From Proteobacteria bacterium UBA2363 (GTDB lineage Bacteria; Pseudomonadota; Gammaproteobacteria; Xanthomonadales; UBA2363), in NCBI GenBank assembly GCA_002344355.1, contig DDTN01000010.1, positions 1 through 64,000 on the forward strand: DNA of 64,000 bases, given 5' to 3'. Positions 1 to 9,070 of this stretch are shown piece after piece. The notes under the pieces were generated by a model. That model was not told the DNA's origin. It did no database searches and saw only the letters and a list, made by a program, of their open reading frames with translations. A program made the translations under genes and the position numbers. The stretch's first letter is position 1, and every line of letters begins with the position of its first letter.

Positions 1-82
1 GGCCGGGGGAGAGGGTCGGGGCTGGCCCTGATCTCCATCCTTGCCGCCCCAGCGGCGCGTGCTGGCCGGGGCAGTCCTCTCT

Positions 83-116
83 CGCGCCTCTCCCCCGCTG
101 GCGGGGGAGAGGCGCG
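83..116. repeat. CTCCCCC-type intergenic palindrome
   Basis: Two 16-base arms pair perfectly around a 2-base centre (CGCGCCTCTCCCCCGC and its complement). The same C-rich arm design recurs at 16708-16740, 45227-45252 and 45563-45589, so this looks like a dispersed REP-like element. No T-run follows it. Positions 1-240 otherwise hold no gene that I can support. Confidence 0.6.
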
Positions 117-240
117 CGGTGCCGCCGCACCGGCGGCGCGCGCTTGGCGGACGTGCGGGCCTGGTTGTTGGGATGGGCGGGTGACGACGCCGATCGGGTC
201 CCCCGCATGCACCCATGGCGACCACGGGCAGGTGCGACGT

Positions 241-921
241 TCAGTCGGCGGGCGGCCGCTCGCCGTCGAAGCGCTCCGGCGTGGCGCCGTCGATGCGGCC
301 GGTGCGCGCGCTGGAGTGGACGTACAGGCGCACCGGCCGCTCGAAGCGCAGGCTGCCGGCGACCTCGGCATCCGGGCCGATCACCACTTGCGGCGGCCGG
401 CTCTCGTTCCAGGTGCCGCGCGGACGCTTGACCAGCAGGTCGCCCTGGATGCGGCTGCCGGCGCCGACCAGCACCGAGCCGTTGGTGGTGGTGAGGCCGC
501 CGCCGACCTGGGCGCGCTCGAGGCTGATGGTGCCGTTGACGTTGCCGAGGTCGCCGCCGACGCGGGCGCCCTCGAGCAGGGTGATGGCGCCGTTGACGCC
601 CTGCAGGTCGCCCTCGACCTGGGCGTTCTCGGCCAGGCGGATGCTGCCGTTGACGCCATTGATGGCGGCCGCGCGCGCGCCGCGCTCCAGGCGCACGCCG
701 CCGTTGACGGTCTCGATGCGGCCGGCCGCCGCCTGCTCGGCCAGGCTGATGCCGCCGTTGACGGTGCTCAGGTCGCCGGCCTGCTCGCCGGACGAGAGGC
801 GGATGCTGCCGTTGACCTTGCTGATGCCGGCCTGGGCGGCCAGGCCGCCGGCCAGCGCCAGCGCTGCGATGGCGAACAGGGCAAGCGCCGGCAGGCGCTT
901 CAGGGGCGAGGCGTGTCTCAT
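241..921 (-). CDS. exported VNG-repeat protein, bactofilin-like beta-helix
   Basis: The predicted protein has 226 residues and begins with a signal peptide (basic start, hydrophobic stretch at about 10-29, cleavage near AQA). Seven repeats with core (V/T)NGxIxL follow at about residues 36, 54, 72, 90, 109, 128 and 146, with an 18-19 residue period. That period suits one turn per repeat of a right-handed beta-helix, as in bactofilins and related polymer-forming folds. The C-terminal 60 residues lack the repeat. The ATG at 921 was chosen because it opens directly into the signal peptide and has GGAGAT a few bases upstream. Export and fold are inference; I cannot name the family or its role. Confidence 0.65.
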   Translation of the reverse strand: MRHASPLKRLPALALFAIAALALAGGLAAQAGISKVNGSIRLSSGEQAGDLSTVNGGISLAEQAAAGRIETVNGGVRLERGARAAAINGVNGSIRLAENAQVEGDLQGVNGAITLLEGARVGGDLGNVNGTISLERAQVGGGLTTTNGSVLVGAGSRIQGDLLVKRPRGTWNESRPPQVVIGPDAEVAGSLRFERPVRLYVHSSARTGRIDGATPERFDGERPPAD

Positions 922-1081
922 GTCGGATCTCCGTGGTTGGACGACGGCTTCGATGCGCGGACCGCACCGCGGGTTGGCACGACGACAGCCTCGCGCCTCC
1001 GCCATCGATCCGCATGTGCCGGCGGTCAGGGGCCATCGGCTACCATGACTTCCGTCCCCCCTGCCGCCCCGCCGCCCGCCC

Positions 1082-2608
1082 GTGGAACGCCCCAAGCCCT
1101 TGCTGCTGCTGATCCTCGACGGATTCGGCCACCGCGACGATCCGGCCGACAACGCCATCGCCGCCGCCGACGCGCCGAACTGGAAGCGCCTGCGCGCGAC
1201 CCGTCCGCACACCCTCATCGATACCCATGGCCGCGCTGTCGGGCTGCCCGAGGGGCAGATGGGCAATTCCGAGGTCGGTCACATGAACCTGGGCGCCGGC
1301 CGCATCGTCTGGCAGGACCTGACCCGGATCGAGGCGGCGCTGGAGGACGGCAGCTTCGACGGCAACCCGGCGCTGCTTGCCGCCATCGACGCGGTGCGCG
1401 TCGACGGCACCCTGCACGTGCTCGGCCTGCTGTCCCCCGGCGGCGTGCACAGCCACGAGGCGCAGGTGTTCGCCCTGCTGCGGCTGGCCGCGGCGCGCGG
1501 CGCGAGACGGGTCGCCGTGCACGCCTTCCTCGACGGTCGCGACACGCCGCCGCGCAGCGCGCGCGCCTCCCTGCAGGCGCTGGCCGAGGTCTGCGCCCGG
1601 ACCGGCGCCGTGGTGGCCAGCATCGGCGGCCGCTACTTCGGCATGGATCGCGACCGCCGCTGGGAGCGCGTCGGGCAGGCCTGGACCGCGATCGTCGAGG
1701 CGCGCGCCGGCCACGACAGCGGCGATCCCCTGGCCGCGCTGGACGCCGCCTATGCCCGGGGCGAGAACGACGAGTTCGTGGCGCCGACCACGATCGCCGG
1801 CGGCGTGCCGGTGCGCGACGGCGACGCCGTGGTGTTCATGAACTTCCGCGCCGACCGCGCGCGCCAGCTCGCGCATGCCTTCCTGGACGCGCAGTTCGAC
1901 GGTTTCGAGCGCCGCCGCCCCGACCTGTCGGCGTTCGTCACCCTGACCGAGTACGAGGCCGGCCTGCCGGCGCAGGTGGCGTTCCCGCCGCAGGTCCTGC
2001 GCAACGGCCTGGGCGAGTACGTGGCGGCGCTGGGCCTGCGGCAGTTGCGCATCGCCGAGACCGAGAAGTACGCGCACGTCACCTTCTTCTTCTCCGGCGG
2101 CCGCGAGGCGCCCTACGCGGGCGAGGAGCGCATCCTGGTGCCCAGCCCGCAGGTCGCCACCTACGACCTGCAGCCGGAGATGAGTTGCCCGGAGCTGGTC
2201 GGGCGCCTGCAGGACGCGATCGCGTCCGGCCGCTTCGACCTGATCGTCTGCAACATCGCCAATCCGGACATGGTCGGCCACACCGGCGTGTTCGCGGCGG
2301 CGGTGAAGGCCGTGGAGACCGTCGACTGGGCGCTGGGCGTGCTCGAGCAGGCGGTCCTGGCGGCCGGCGGCGAGATGCTGGTCACCGCCGACCACGGCAA
2401 CCTCGAGCTGATGCGCGACCACGAGAGCGGCCAGCCGCACACCGCGCACACGGCGGGGCCGGTGCCGCTGCTGCACGTCGGCCGGCGCGCGCCGCGCCTG
2501 ATCGATGGCGGCGCCCTGCGCGACGTCGCGCCGACCGTGCTGGCGCTGATGGGCCTGCCGGCGCCGCCGGAGATGAGCGGCCGCAGCCTGGTGGCCGGGA
2601 CGGACTGA
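1082..2608 (+). CDS. gpmI: 2,3-bisphosphoglycerate-independent phosphoglycerate mutase
   Basis: This glycolytic enzyme interconverts 3- and 2-phosphoglycerate in the cytoplasm using two Mn ions and a phosphoserine intermediate. The 508-residue product has the family's usual length. It shows the metal-binding start LLLLILDGFG, the catalytic serine in GNSEVGH (Ser63), HAFLDGRDTPP and the C-terminal metal motif TADHGNLELM. The start is GTG at 1082, because no ATG opens before the conserved N-terminus. envC begins 5 bases after the stop, so the two are probably cotranscribed, an arrangement shared with many gammaproteobacteria. Confidence 0.95.
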   Translation: MERPKPLLLLILDGFGHRDDPADNAIAAADAPNWKRLRATRPHTLIDTHGRAVGLPEGQMGNSEVGHMNLGAGRIVWQDLTRIEAALEDGSFDGNPALLAAIDAVRVDGTLHVLGLLSPGGVHSHEAQVFALLRLAAARGARRVAVHAFLDGRDTPPRSARASLQALAEVCARTGAVVASIGGRYFGMDRDRRWERVGQAWTAIVEARAGHDSGDPLAALDAAYARGENDEFVAPTTIAGGVPVRDGDAVVFMNFRADRARQLAHAFLDAQFDGFERRRPDLSAFVTLTEYEAGLPAQVAFPPQVLRNGLGEYVAALGLRQLRIAETEKYAHVTFFFSGGREAPYAGEERILVPSPQVATYDLQPEMSCPELVGRLQDAIASGRFDLIVCNIANPDMVGHTGVFAAAVKAVETVDWALGVLEQAVLAAGGEMLVTADHGNLELMRDHESGQPHTAHTAGPVPLLHVGRRAPRLIDGGALRDVAPTVLALMGLPAPPEMSGRSLVAGTD

Positions 2609-2613
2609 CGCTC

Positions 2614-3792
2614 ATGGCGCGGCGGCCCGCCCGCGCGGCCCGCGCCGCGCTCGCGCTCTGCGCCGGTCTGGTCCTGGGCGGGCCGGCGCCGGTACCGGTC
2701 GCCGCCCAGGCGATCCCCGACGATCCGGCCGAACGCAGCCGGCGCGCCCAGGCGACCCAGGCCCAGCTCGAGGCGCTGCGCCGCGACCTGGCCGCGCTCA
2801 AGGCGGCGCTGGCCGAGCGCGCGCGCGCCGAACCCGAGGCCGCCCGGGCGCTGGCCCAGGCCGAACGGGCGGTGTCGGCGCACCAGCTCGAACTGGCGGC
2901 GATCAGCCAGCGCAGCCAGGCGCAGCAGGCGGCCCTGGACGGCGTCAGGGCGCGCCAGCTCGAGGTCGAGCAGGCCCTTGCCCGGCAGCGCCAGGCCCTG
3001 TCGGCCCTGCTGCGCCTGGGCTATGCGCGCAGCCGGCAGGCGCCGGCGCGGCAGCTGCTGGACCCGGGCAACGCCCCGCGCCTGGCCCGGGCGCTGGGCT
3101 ACGGCCAGGTGCTGCAGCGCAGCCGGTTGCGGCAGATCGCCGAGCACGCCGAACGCCTGGCCGAGTGGGGCCGTCTCGCCGACGCCGAGGGCGAGGCGCT
3201 GGCCGCGCTGGCCACCGAGGAGACCGCCGCGCGCGAGGCCCTGCTGGCCCTGGAGGCCGCGGCGGCCGGGCGCGAGGCGGCCCTGCAGGCGCTGCGCGCC
3301 GGGCTGGCCGACGACCGCCGCCGGCTGGCCGCGCTCGACCGCGACGAACAGGCGATGCTGCGCCTGCTGGAGCAGTTGCGCGACATCTTCGCCGACCTGC
3401 CGCGATCCCTGGAGGGCCAGCAGCCGTTCCGCGAGCGTCGTGGCCGCCTGCCCTGGCCGGTGGCGGGCCGCGCCGAGGCCGGCGACCACGGCAGCGTGCT
3501 GATCGCCGCCGACACCGGCACGCCGGTACGGGCGGTCGCCCATGGCCGGGTCGCCTTCGCGGACTGGCTGAAGGGCTATGGCCTGCTGCTGATCATCGAC
3601 CACGGCGAGGGCTGGATGAGCCTGTACGGCCGTAACGAGGCGCTGCTGCAGCCGGAGGGCGCCTGGGTCCAGGCCGGCGATGCCATCGCCCGGGTCGGGC
3701 GCAGCGGCGGCGGCCTGCGCGACGGCCTGCACTTCGAGTTGCGCGAGCGCGGCAGGCCGGTCGATGCCCGCGCCTGGCTGCAGCGGCGCTGA
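2614..3792 (+). CDS. envC: murein hydrolase activator EnvC (LytM/M23 domain)
   Basis: EnvC is a periplasmic factor that activates AmiA/AmiB amidases at the division septum. The product has 392 residues: a signal peptide ending near AAQA, about 230 residues of charged coiled coil rich in Ala, Arg, Glu and Gln, and a C-terminal LytM domain (about 285-390). The zinc ligands of true M23 peptidases are degraded. The HLHFE motif reads GLHFE, and the YGH motif reads YGRN. This agrees with an activator that does not itself cleave. It lies between gpmI and ctpA, a common gammaproteobacterial order. Confidence 0.9.
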   Translation: MARRPARAARAALALCAGLVLGGPAPVPVAAQAIPDDPAERSRRAQATQAQLEALRRDLAALKAALAERARAEPEAARALAQAERAVSAHQLELAAISQRSQAQQAALDGVRARQLEVEQALARQRQALSALLRLGYARSRQAPARQLLDPGNAPRLARALGYGQVLQRSRLRQIAEHAERLAEWGRLADAEGEALAALATEETAAREALLALEAAAAGREAALQALRAGLADDRRRLAALDRDEQAMLRLLEQLRDIFADLPRSLEGQQPFRERRGRLPWPVAGRAEAGDHGSVLIAADTGTPVRAVAHGRVAFADWLKGYGLLLIIDHGEGWMSLYGRNEALLQPEGAWVQAGDAIARVGRSGGGLRDGLHFELRERGRPVDARAWLQRR

Positions 3793-3851
3793 CGCGCCAC
3801 CGACGGCGCTGGCCTACACTGGCGTCCTCCTCCATCGCCGGCCATGGCCCC

Positions 3852-5099
3852 TTGCGTTCCCTGAGTTCCGTCCTGTTCTGCGGCCTGCTGGCCCTGATCG
3901 CCCTGCCCGCACCGGCACAGCCGCCGGCAGTGCCCGACGCCGAGGCCGCGGCGGAATCGCCGACGGCCGCGACCGACGGTGCCGGACCCGGCCTGGAGGC
4001 GCTGGCGCGCTTCGCCCAGGTCTACCACCTGGTCAAGTCCGCCTACGTCGACACCGTCGACGACGCCGAGCTGATCGAGCTGGCGATCGCCGGCATGCTG
4101 GCCGGCCTCGACGACCACAGCGCCTGGCTGGATGCCGACACCCTGGCGGTGCTCACCGACGACACCCTGGGCGCCTATGACGGGCTGGGCGTGGAGGTGT
4201 TGTCCGGCGACGGCGTGATCCAGGTGCTCTCGGCGATGCCCGATTCCCCGGCCGACCGCGCCGGCCTGCGCGCCGGCGACTTCATCACCCACATCGACGG
4301 CGAGCGGATCGGCCGCGGCAACCTGGAGGCCTCGCTGCGCAAGTTGCGCGGCCGGCCCGGCACGCGCATCCGGCTGACCGTCGAGCGCGATGGCGAGGAC
4401 GACGCCCGCGAGCTGGAACTGCTGCGCGCGCGCATCCGCCTGAGCAGCGTCAGCGCCGACCTGGCCGCGCCCGGTTGGGGCCATGTCCGCGTCTCGATGG
4501 TGCAGGCGCAGACGGTCCCGGAGCTGGGTCGCCGGCTGCGCGGGCTCGAGCGCGAGGGCGGGCCGCTCAAGGGCCTGGTGCTGGACCTGCGCGGCAATCC
4601 GGGCGGCGCCCTCGACGCCGCCGTGGCGATCGCCGACCTGTTCCTTGCCGAGGGCCGCATCGTCGCCATGGACGGCCGCCTGGACGGCACCCGCCGCAGC
4701 TACGACGCCCGCCCGGGTTCGCCCTGGGAGACGCTGCCGGTGGTGGTGCTGATCGACCGCGGCAGCGCCTCGGCCGCCGAGATCATCGCCGCCGCGCTGC
4801 AGGACAACGGCCGCGCCAAGGTGCTGGGCGAGCGCAGCTACGGCAAGGGCTCGGTGCAGAACGTGTTCGCGCTCGATCCCGACCATGCCGTGCGCCTGAC
4901 CACCGCGCGCTACTACACCCCCGCCGGCCGTTCGATCCAGGACGAAGGCGTGATCCCGGACCGGCTGGTCGCCGACAGCGACGACGGTGCCGGCGGCGAT
5001 CCGGTCCTGCGCCAGGCCCTGGAGCTGCTGGCTGCGACGAAACTCCAGGAATCGCCGCCGGAATCGCCGCCCACGGTCGACCGGAAGTCCGTCGACTAG
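3852..5099 (+). CDS. ctpA: carboxy-terminal processing protease, S41 family
   Basis: This periplasmic serine protease degrades or processes proteins from their C-terminus and in other bacteria controls peptidoglycan hydrolases. The 415 residues hold a signal peptide, a cap region, a PDZ domain (about 95-180) with the loop SPADRAGLRAGD, and the S41 core. Catalytic Ser307 lies in RGSASAAEI and Lys332 in SYGKGSVQN; the 25-residue spacing equals that of known family members. The start is taken as TTG at 3852, since it opens the signal peptide and no in-frame ATG fits. It directly follows envC. Confidence 0.9.
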   Translation: MRSLSSVLFCGLLALIALPAPAQPPAVPDAEAAAESPTAATDGAGPGLEALARFAQVYHLVKSAYVDTVDDAELIELAIAGMLAGLDDHSAWLDADTLAVLTDDTLGAYDGLGVEVLSGDGVIQVLSAMPDSPADRAGLRAGDFITHIDGERIGRGNLEASLRKLRGRPGTRIRLTVERDGEDDARELELLRARIRLSSVSADLAAPGWGHVRVSMVQAQTVPELGRRLRGLEREGGPLKGLVLDLRGNPGGALDAAVAIADLFLAEGRIVAMDGRLDGTRRSYDARPGSPWETLPVVVLIDRGSASAAEIIAAALQDNGRAKVLGERSYGKGSVQNVFALDPDHAVRLTTARYYTPAGRSIQDEGVIPDRLVADSDDGAGGDPVLRQALELLAATKLQESPPESPPTVDRKSVD

Positions 5100-5178
5100 C
5101 CCGGCGCCGTCGCAAGGATGCCGCTGCGGCCGCCGGTTTCCGCCCGTGGCGCGATCGCCGCAGCCCGCGGTGCGCCGC

Positions 5179-6297
5179 TCAGCCCCCGAGCACGGCGTCG
5201 AGCACCCGCAGCAGCGCCGCCTGGCTGCGCTCGCCGACCTTGTCGAACACCACCTTGAGGCGCGTTCGCGCCGAGCCCGGGGTGATGCCCAGCGCCGCCG
5301 CCGCCGTGCCGAGCTGGCCGTGCTGGCGCAGCGCCAGGGCAAGCGCCGCCTCGGCCTGGGTCAGGTCGAACATGCGGCGCAGCACCTCGCCGGCCTCGGA
5401 TCCGGCGGGCGCGGAAACCGGCTGCACGAACATCACGGCGGCGAAGCTGTCGGCCGACAGCGAGGCCGGCAGGGGCTGGATGTCGACGCTGGCAGCCGCC
5501 TGGCCGTCGCCGTCGTGGAGGATCAGTCGCTGGCGCGCACGCTCGCGGGCGCCGTCGCCACCCGCGCGGCCACGGCAGGCGGCGCCGATCGCGGCGGCCA
5601 GGGCACTGCCGTCGTGGCGGGCGCTGACCAGTCCGGCCTTGCCATGCAGCAGGCTGCCGTCCTGCAGCAGCCGCGCGGCCGCCTCGTTGAGCTTGCCGAT
5701 GCGGCCGCCGGCATCGAACAGCACCAGCGGCGTCGGCAGTACGTCCAGCGCGGCGTCCAGGGTGGTCGCCTGCTCCTCCAGCCAGGCCAGCCGGCGGTGC
5801 AGCGCCCAGGCATTGACCCAGTGCGGCGACAGCCGGCGCAGCACCGCCAGTTCGTGGCCGTCCCAGGCCGGCATCCGTCCGGGCCGGTGCAGGCTGAGCA
5901 GCACGACCTCCTCGCCCTCGCGCAGCGCCACCAGGCCCAGCGCGTTGTCGATGCGGTCGAGCGGGCGCAGGACCTGCTCGTAGAGCCGGGTCGCGCGGAA
6001 TTCCGCCCGGCCGACATGGTCGTCGCTGTGGACCAGGGCGCCGGTGCGCACGGCGTGGCCGCAGCGCTGCAGCCAGAGGTTGTCGGCGGCATGCTCGCGG
6101 GCGTAGCGCCCCGGCTCGCAGGCGCCCGCCCCGGCCAGCGCCGTCGCGGTGCCGCTGGCGCTCGCGAAGTCGTGGCTGACCAGGGTCACCAGGCTGCTGC
6201 CGGTCAGGGCCGCCAGCTCGCCGCCGAACGCCGCCATGCGGTCGGGGTGCAGGGTGCCCTCGTAGAGCGCGGCGAGGGTGGAGTCCCAGTCGGCCAT
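5179..6297 (-). CDS. LuxR-type helix-turn-helix regulator
   Basis: This is a predicted cytoplasmic DNA-binding regulator of 372 residues. The last 65 residues form a GerE/LuxR-like helix-turn-helix (FDLTQAEAALALALRQHG, then a recognition helix around ITPGSARTRLKVVFDKVG). The middle region (about 190-270) resembles a PAS-type sensor with an LVLFDAGGRIGKLNEAAARL segment. No receiver domain is present, so it is not a classic response regulator. It is convergent with ctpA and divergent from the phospholipase-like gene at 7000. The signal it senses cannot be told from sequence. Confidence 0.8.
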   Translation of the reverse strand: MADWDSTLAALYEGTLHPDRMAAFGGELAALTGSSLVTLVSHDFASASGTATALAGAGACEPGRYAREHAADNLWLQRCGHAVRTGALVHSDDHVGRAEFRATRLYEQVLRPLDRIDNALGLVALREGEEVVLLSLHRPGRMPAWDGHELAVLRRLSPHWVNAWALHRRLAWLEEQATTLDAALDVLPTPLVLFDAGGRIGKLNEAAARLLQDGSLLHGKAGLVSARHDGSALAAAIGAACRGRAGGDGARERARQRLILHDGDGQAAASVDIQPLPASLSADSFAAVMFVQPVSAPAGSEAGEVLRRMFDLTQAEAALALALRQHGQLGTAAAALGITPGSARTRLKVVFDKVGERSQAALLRVLDAVLGG

Positions 6298-6999
6298 GGA
6301 TCAGGTCGGTCCCGTTCTGTCAAGTCCCAGCCGGGAGTCTACCTTGCCGCGTGGCGCCGGCATCCTGCACCCGGGTTCCGTCGCACCTGCGTGCCACGGT
6401 CTCCAACGGGTGAACCGGACCGCGTGTCCTCACTTGAGCGTGAAACACATTGAACGCCCCCGAGGAATCCGGCGGGATCCCGGGGGCGACTTTTGTCCGG
6501 TCCACGCAGCCGCGCCGCGGCCCGTCCGCGCGATCGTGGCAGCCCGTCGCCCCGCAGCCGGTTTCGCCGGTGCCCGCGTTCGTGCCGACCATCGGCTGAC
6601 CGAACCGATCCTGGTCCCGGACTGAGCCTGCCGGCGCAGCGTCATGCCGCGGCCCGTCGCCGCCTCCGGGGCGGCGCACGGCCCGGCCGCAGCTTGCCCC
6701 GGCGGGATGGGAGCCTGGCGAATCGACCCCAAGGGCAGGCGGGAGGCGGTCAACGGGACGGCGCCGGTGGGTCGGCCCGCCGGGCCCCGGGGGGCACCCT
6801 CGGGCAAGCCGGGCGAAGTCTGAACCGGCAGGATCGGCCCAGAAAACGTGATGCGGTTCCTTGCATTATGATCGGCAATGTGGTAAGGCCCTACGGGCCT
6901 GCCGGGGGTCCTCCGGCACCCGGTGACCGTCGCCGGCCTCCATCGGACCTGCCGGAAGGTGGCGCCCAGCGTCGCCCGACCGCTGCAGGGAGTTCCGCC
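6298..6999. other. 702-base divergent intergenic region
   Basis: This region separates the LuxR-type gene (-) from the secreted phospholipase-like gene (+). Open frames crossing it have no recognisable product and no conserved start. It contains the stem-loop at 6455-6494 and a TATGAT hexamer at 6867-6872, which lacks a convincing -35 box at the right distance. The base composition is as GC-rich as the flanks. I see no RNA gene. Confidence 0.5.
6455..6494 (+). terminator. intrinsic terminator-like stem-loop
   Basis: An 8-base-pair stem CGCCCCCG / CGGGGGCG encloses an 18-base loop and is followed by TTTT at 6491-6494 on the plus strand. It sits between two divergent genes, where no plus-strand gene needs ending. 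It may therefore be an attenuator, a small-RNA terminator or chance. Confidence 0.4.
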
Positions 7000-8994
7000 A
7001 TGAACCATCGATCGCCGCCCGGCCTGCCAGGCTCGGCCCTTGCGCACCTGTTCGTCGTGTCCGCATTCGCGCTCGCCTGCGCCGCCCCGCCCGCGCGGGG
7101 CGAGGCCGGCCGCGGCCAGGAGGACTGGGTGTTCAGCAACTGCTTCGAGATCGACGACGAGGTGCCGGCCCGGGTCGAGATCGTCCCCGGTCTCTGGCAG
7201 GACGCCTGGGTTGGCGCCCGGCAGCAGTTCACCGCGCGCGTGACCAACGCCAACGGCCGGCCGCTGCCGGTGGCGGCGACCTGGTCCACCAGCGGACCGG
7301 CCGTGGCGGTGACCGCCGACGGCCTGGCCACCGCGATGTCGCCCGGCGGCGTCCACCAGGTGCAGGCCGCCGCCGGTCCGGTGACCGGCGCGGCATCGCT
7401 GAACATCGTCCATGACGGCGCGGCATCGCCCGAGCTGATGTACACGACATGGTTCGCGCGCACCGACAAGGCGCCGGCGATCCTGCGCAACGGCGACTTC
7501 AAGCTGGCCTGGCTGCCCGGCTTCTACACGGCCCATGCCCGGCCGACGCGCCCCTGGCCGGACAACGGCCGGCTCGACGCGGCCAACCAGCCGATCGACG
7601 AGGTCCGCGCCACCGTCGCCAGGTTCCAGTGGGAGGGCAACACCATCGGCCTGCTGACCGATGTCGCCGACGGCGCCGGCACCTTCCGCGTGCGCGAACG
7701 CCACGGCGAATGGCGGACGCTGGTGATCGGCAATGCCGTCGACTTCCGCCTGCGCGGCGCCCGGATCGCGGTGCTGCTGGCCGATGGCAGCCTGATCGCC
7801 AAGGACGGCGTCAGCGGTCCCTGGGTCGCGCTCACCGCGGCCGGCGCCGGCGTGCGCGCGTTCCAGCTCGAGGGCGACTACATCGCCGTCCTCCAGGAGA
7901 ACGGCCGGCTCCGGATCAGGCAAGGCCTGAACGGAAGCTTCCATACCCTCACCGACATCGGTTCGGGCGCGAGCGCCTTCCAGGTCGACGGCAACCACAT
8001 CGCCGTGCTGTTCGACGACGGCCGGCTGATCATTAAGGACGGCATGTTCGGCCCCTGGACCACGCTGGCCTCCTCGGGCGTGGACGCCTTCCGGATCGCG
8101 GTCCAGGCCGAACCGGGCGGCATCTACCGGCCCTACATCGGCGTGCTCCGCGACGGCGGCGACCTGTACCTGAAGTACACGGTGAACGGCCCCTGGTCGA
8201 ACGCCGCGACCGGCGTCGTCGACCTGCAGATCGAGGCCAACCCGCACCGCGACGCCAACGACCCGCGCATCCACATCGGCGTGCTGCATGCCGATGGCCG
8301 GGTCAGGATCAAGGAGACCCACACCGGCCCCTGGAACATGATGGCCGCGGCCGGCAGCGGCGTCGAGTCGTTCCAGCTCCGCAACACGATGGTCGCCCTG
8401 ATGCACGAGGACGGGCGCCTGCGCGTGCGCTCGGGCGTGCAGGGGACATGGGTCGAGACGCCGGCGTACGGCCCGGGCGTGAGCCAGTACGACCCGCTGG
8501 TCAGCGTGCCATCGCCGCCCTACCGCACGACGCTGGCGAGCTACGACCGGGAACACGCGCGATGCCAGGACCAGCCGCAGTGCTATCCGTTCGTCCATGT
8601 GGTGGCGCCGGCACCAGTCTACGGACGCTTCTGCGGCGCGGGCGTCCCGCACTACTGGGGCTGGGCGGTCGGCCAGGGCCCGACCGACGCGATGGACATG
8701 GCCTGCAAGCACCACGACCTGGCCAACCACTGGTATCCCGAAGCGCTCAACCTCACGCAGTTCGAGACCTGCATCGTCCGCTATGCGCTGCGCTACAGCC
8801 GGCTCACCCAGAACGGCGTGCTGCTGACCCATGGTGGCGATACCGACCTGGGCTGGGCCCTGGGCTGGGGAACCCGCATGCCCGCCCTGCGCGCCGCGCT
8901 GGACGCCTACTTCCCGCTGCTGGCGACCAGCTGCCCGGACTTCGCCGTCGGTCCCAACAACGACCTGGCCGACTTCGAGGTGGTGACGCGCTGA
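7000..8994 (+). CDS. secreted Ig-like / seven-repeat propeller / phospholipase A2-like protein
   Basis: The predicted protein has 664 residues. A signal peptide (to about 36) is followed by a WVFSNCFE motif and a bacterial Ig-like domain (about 60-130, WSTSGPAVAVTADGLATAM). Seven repeats of about 40 residues follow (about 205-520), with core IxVLxxDGxLxxKxGxxGPW, suggesting a seven-bladed beta-propeller. The C-terminus carries a secretory phospholipase A2 signature: calcium loop YGRFCGAG (Tyr541, Cys545), a Pro-x-Asp-Ala segment, and the active site CKHHD with His572-Asp573. The ATG has GCAGGGAG upstream. The likely role is a secreted lipid-degrading enzyme with a binding propeller; the fold and activity are inference. 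Confidence 0.7.
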   Translation: MNHRSPPGLPGSALAHLFVVSAFALACAAPPARGEAGRGQEDWVFSNCFEIDDEVPARVEIVPGLWQDAWVGARQQFTARVTNANGRPLPVAATWSTSGPAVAVTADGLATAMSPGGVHQVQAAAGPVTGAASLNIVHDGAASPELMYTTWFARTDKAPAILRNGDFKLAWLPGFYTAHARPTRPWPDNGRLDAANQPIDEVRATVARFQWEGNTIGLLTDVADGAGTFRVRERHGEWRTLVIGNAVDFRLRGARIAVLLADGSLIAKDGVSGPWVALTAAGAGVRAFQLEGDYIAVLQENGRLRIRQGLNGSFHTLTDIGSGASAFQVDGNHIAVLFDDGRLIIKDGMFGPWTTLASSGVDAFRIAVQAEPGGIYRPYIGVLRDGGDLYLKYTVNGPWSNAATGVVDLQIEANPHRDANDPRIHIGVLHADGRVRIKETHTGPWNMMAAAGSGVESFQLRNTMVALMHEDGRLRVRSGVQGTWVETPAYGPGVSQYDPLVSVPSPPYRTTLASYDREHARCQDQPQCYPFVHVVAPAPVYGRFCGAGVPHYWGWAVGQGPTDAMDMACKHHDLANHWYPEALNLTQFETCIVRYALRYSRLTQNGVLLTHGGDTDLGWALGWGTRMPALRAALDAYFPLLATSCPDFAVGPNNDLADFEVVTR

Positions 8995-9070
8995 CGGCAG
9001 CCGCGGCGGCCGGACAGGTGCCCGGACCGGAAGGCCCGCGGGCGGCGCGCCCTGGTCGGGAGCGCCGCGC

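Noticed and set aside
181..3792. A plus-strand frame of 1203 codons covering the VNG-repeat gene, gpmI and envC
   Set aside because: Only the part from ATG 2614 is real (envC). Upstream it is antisense to the VNG-repeat gene and out of frame with gpmI.
6867..6872. TATGAT as -10 box of the phospholipase-like gene
   Set aside because: No acceptable -35 hexamer lies 16-18 bases upstream, so it was not called as a promoter.
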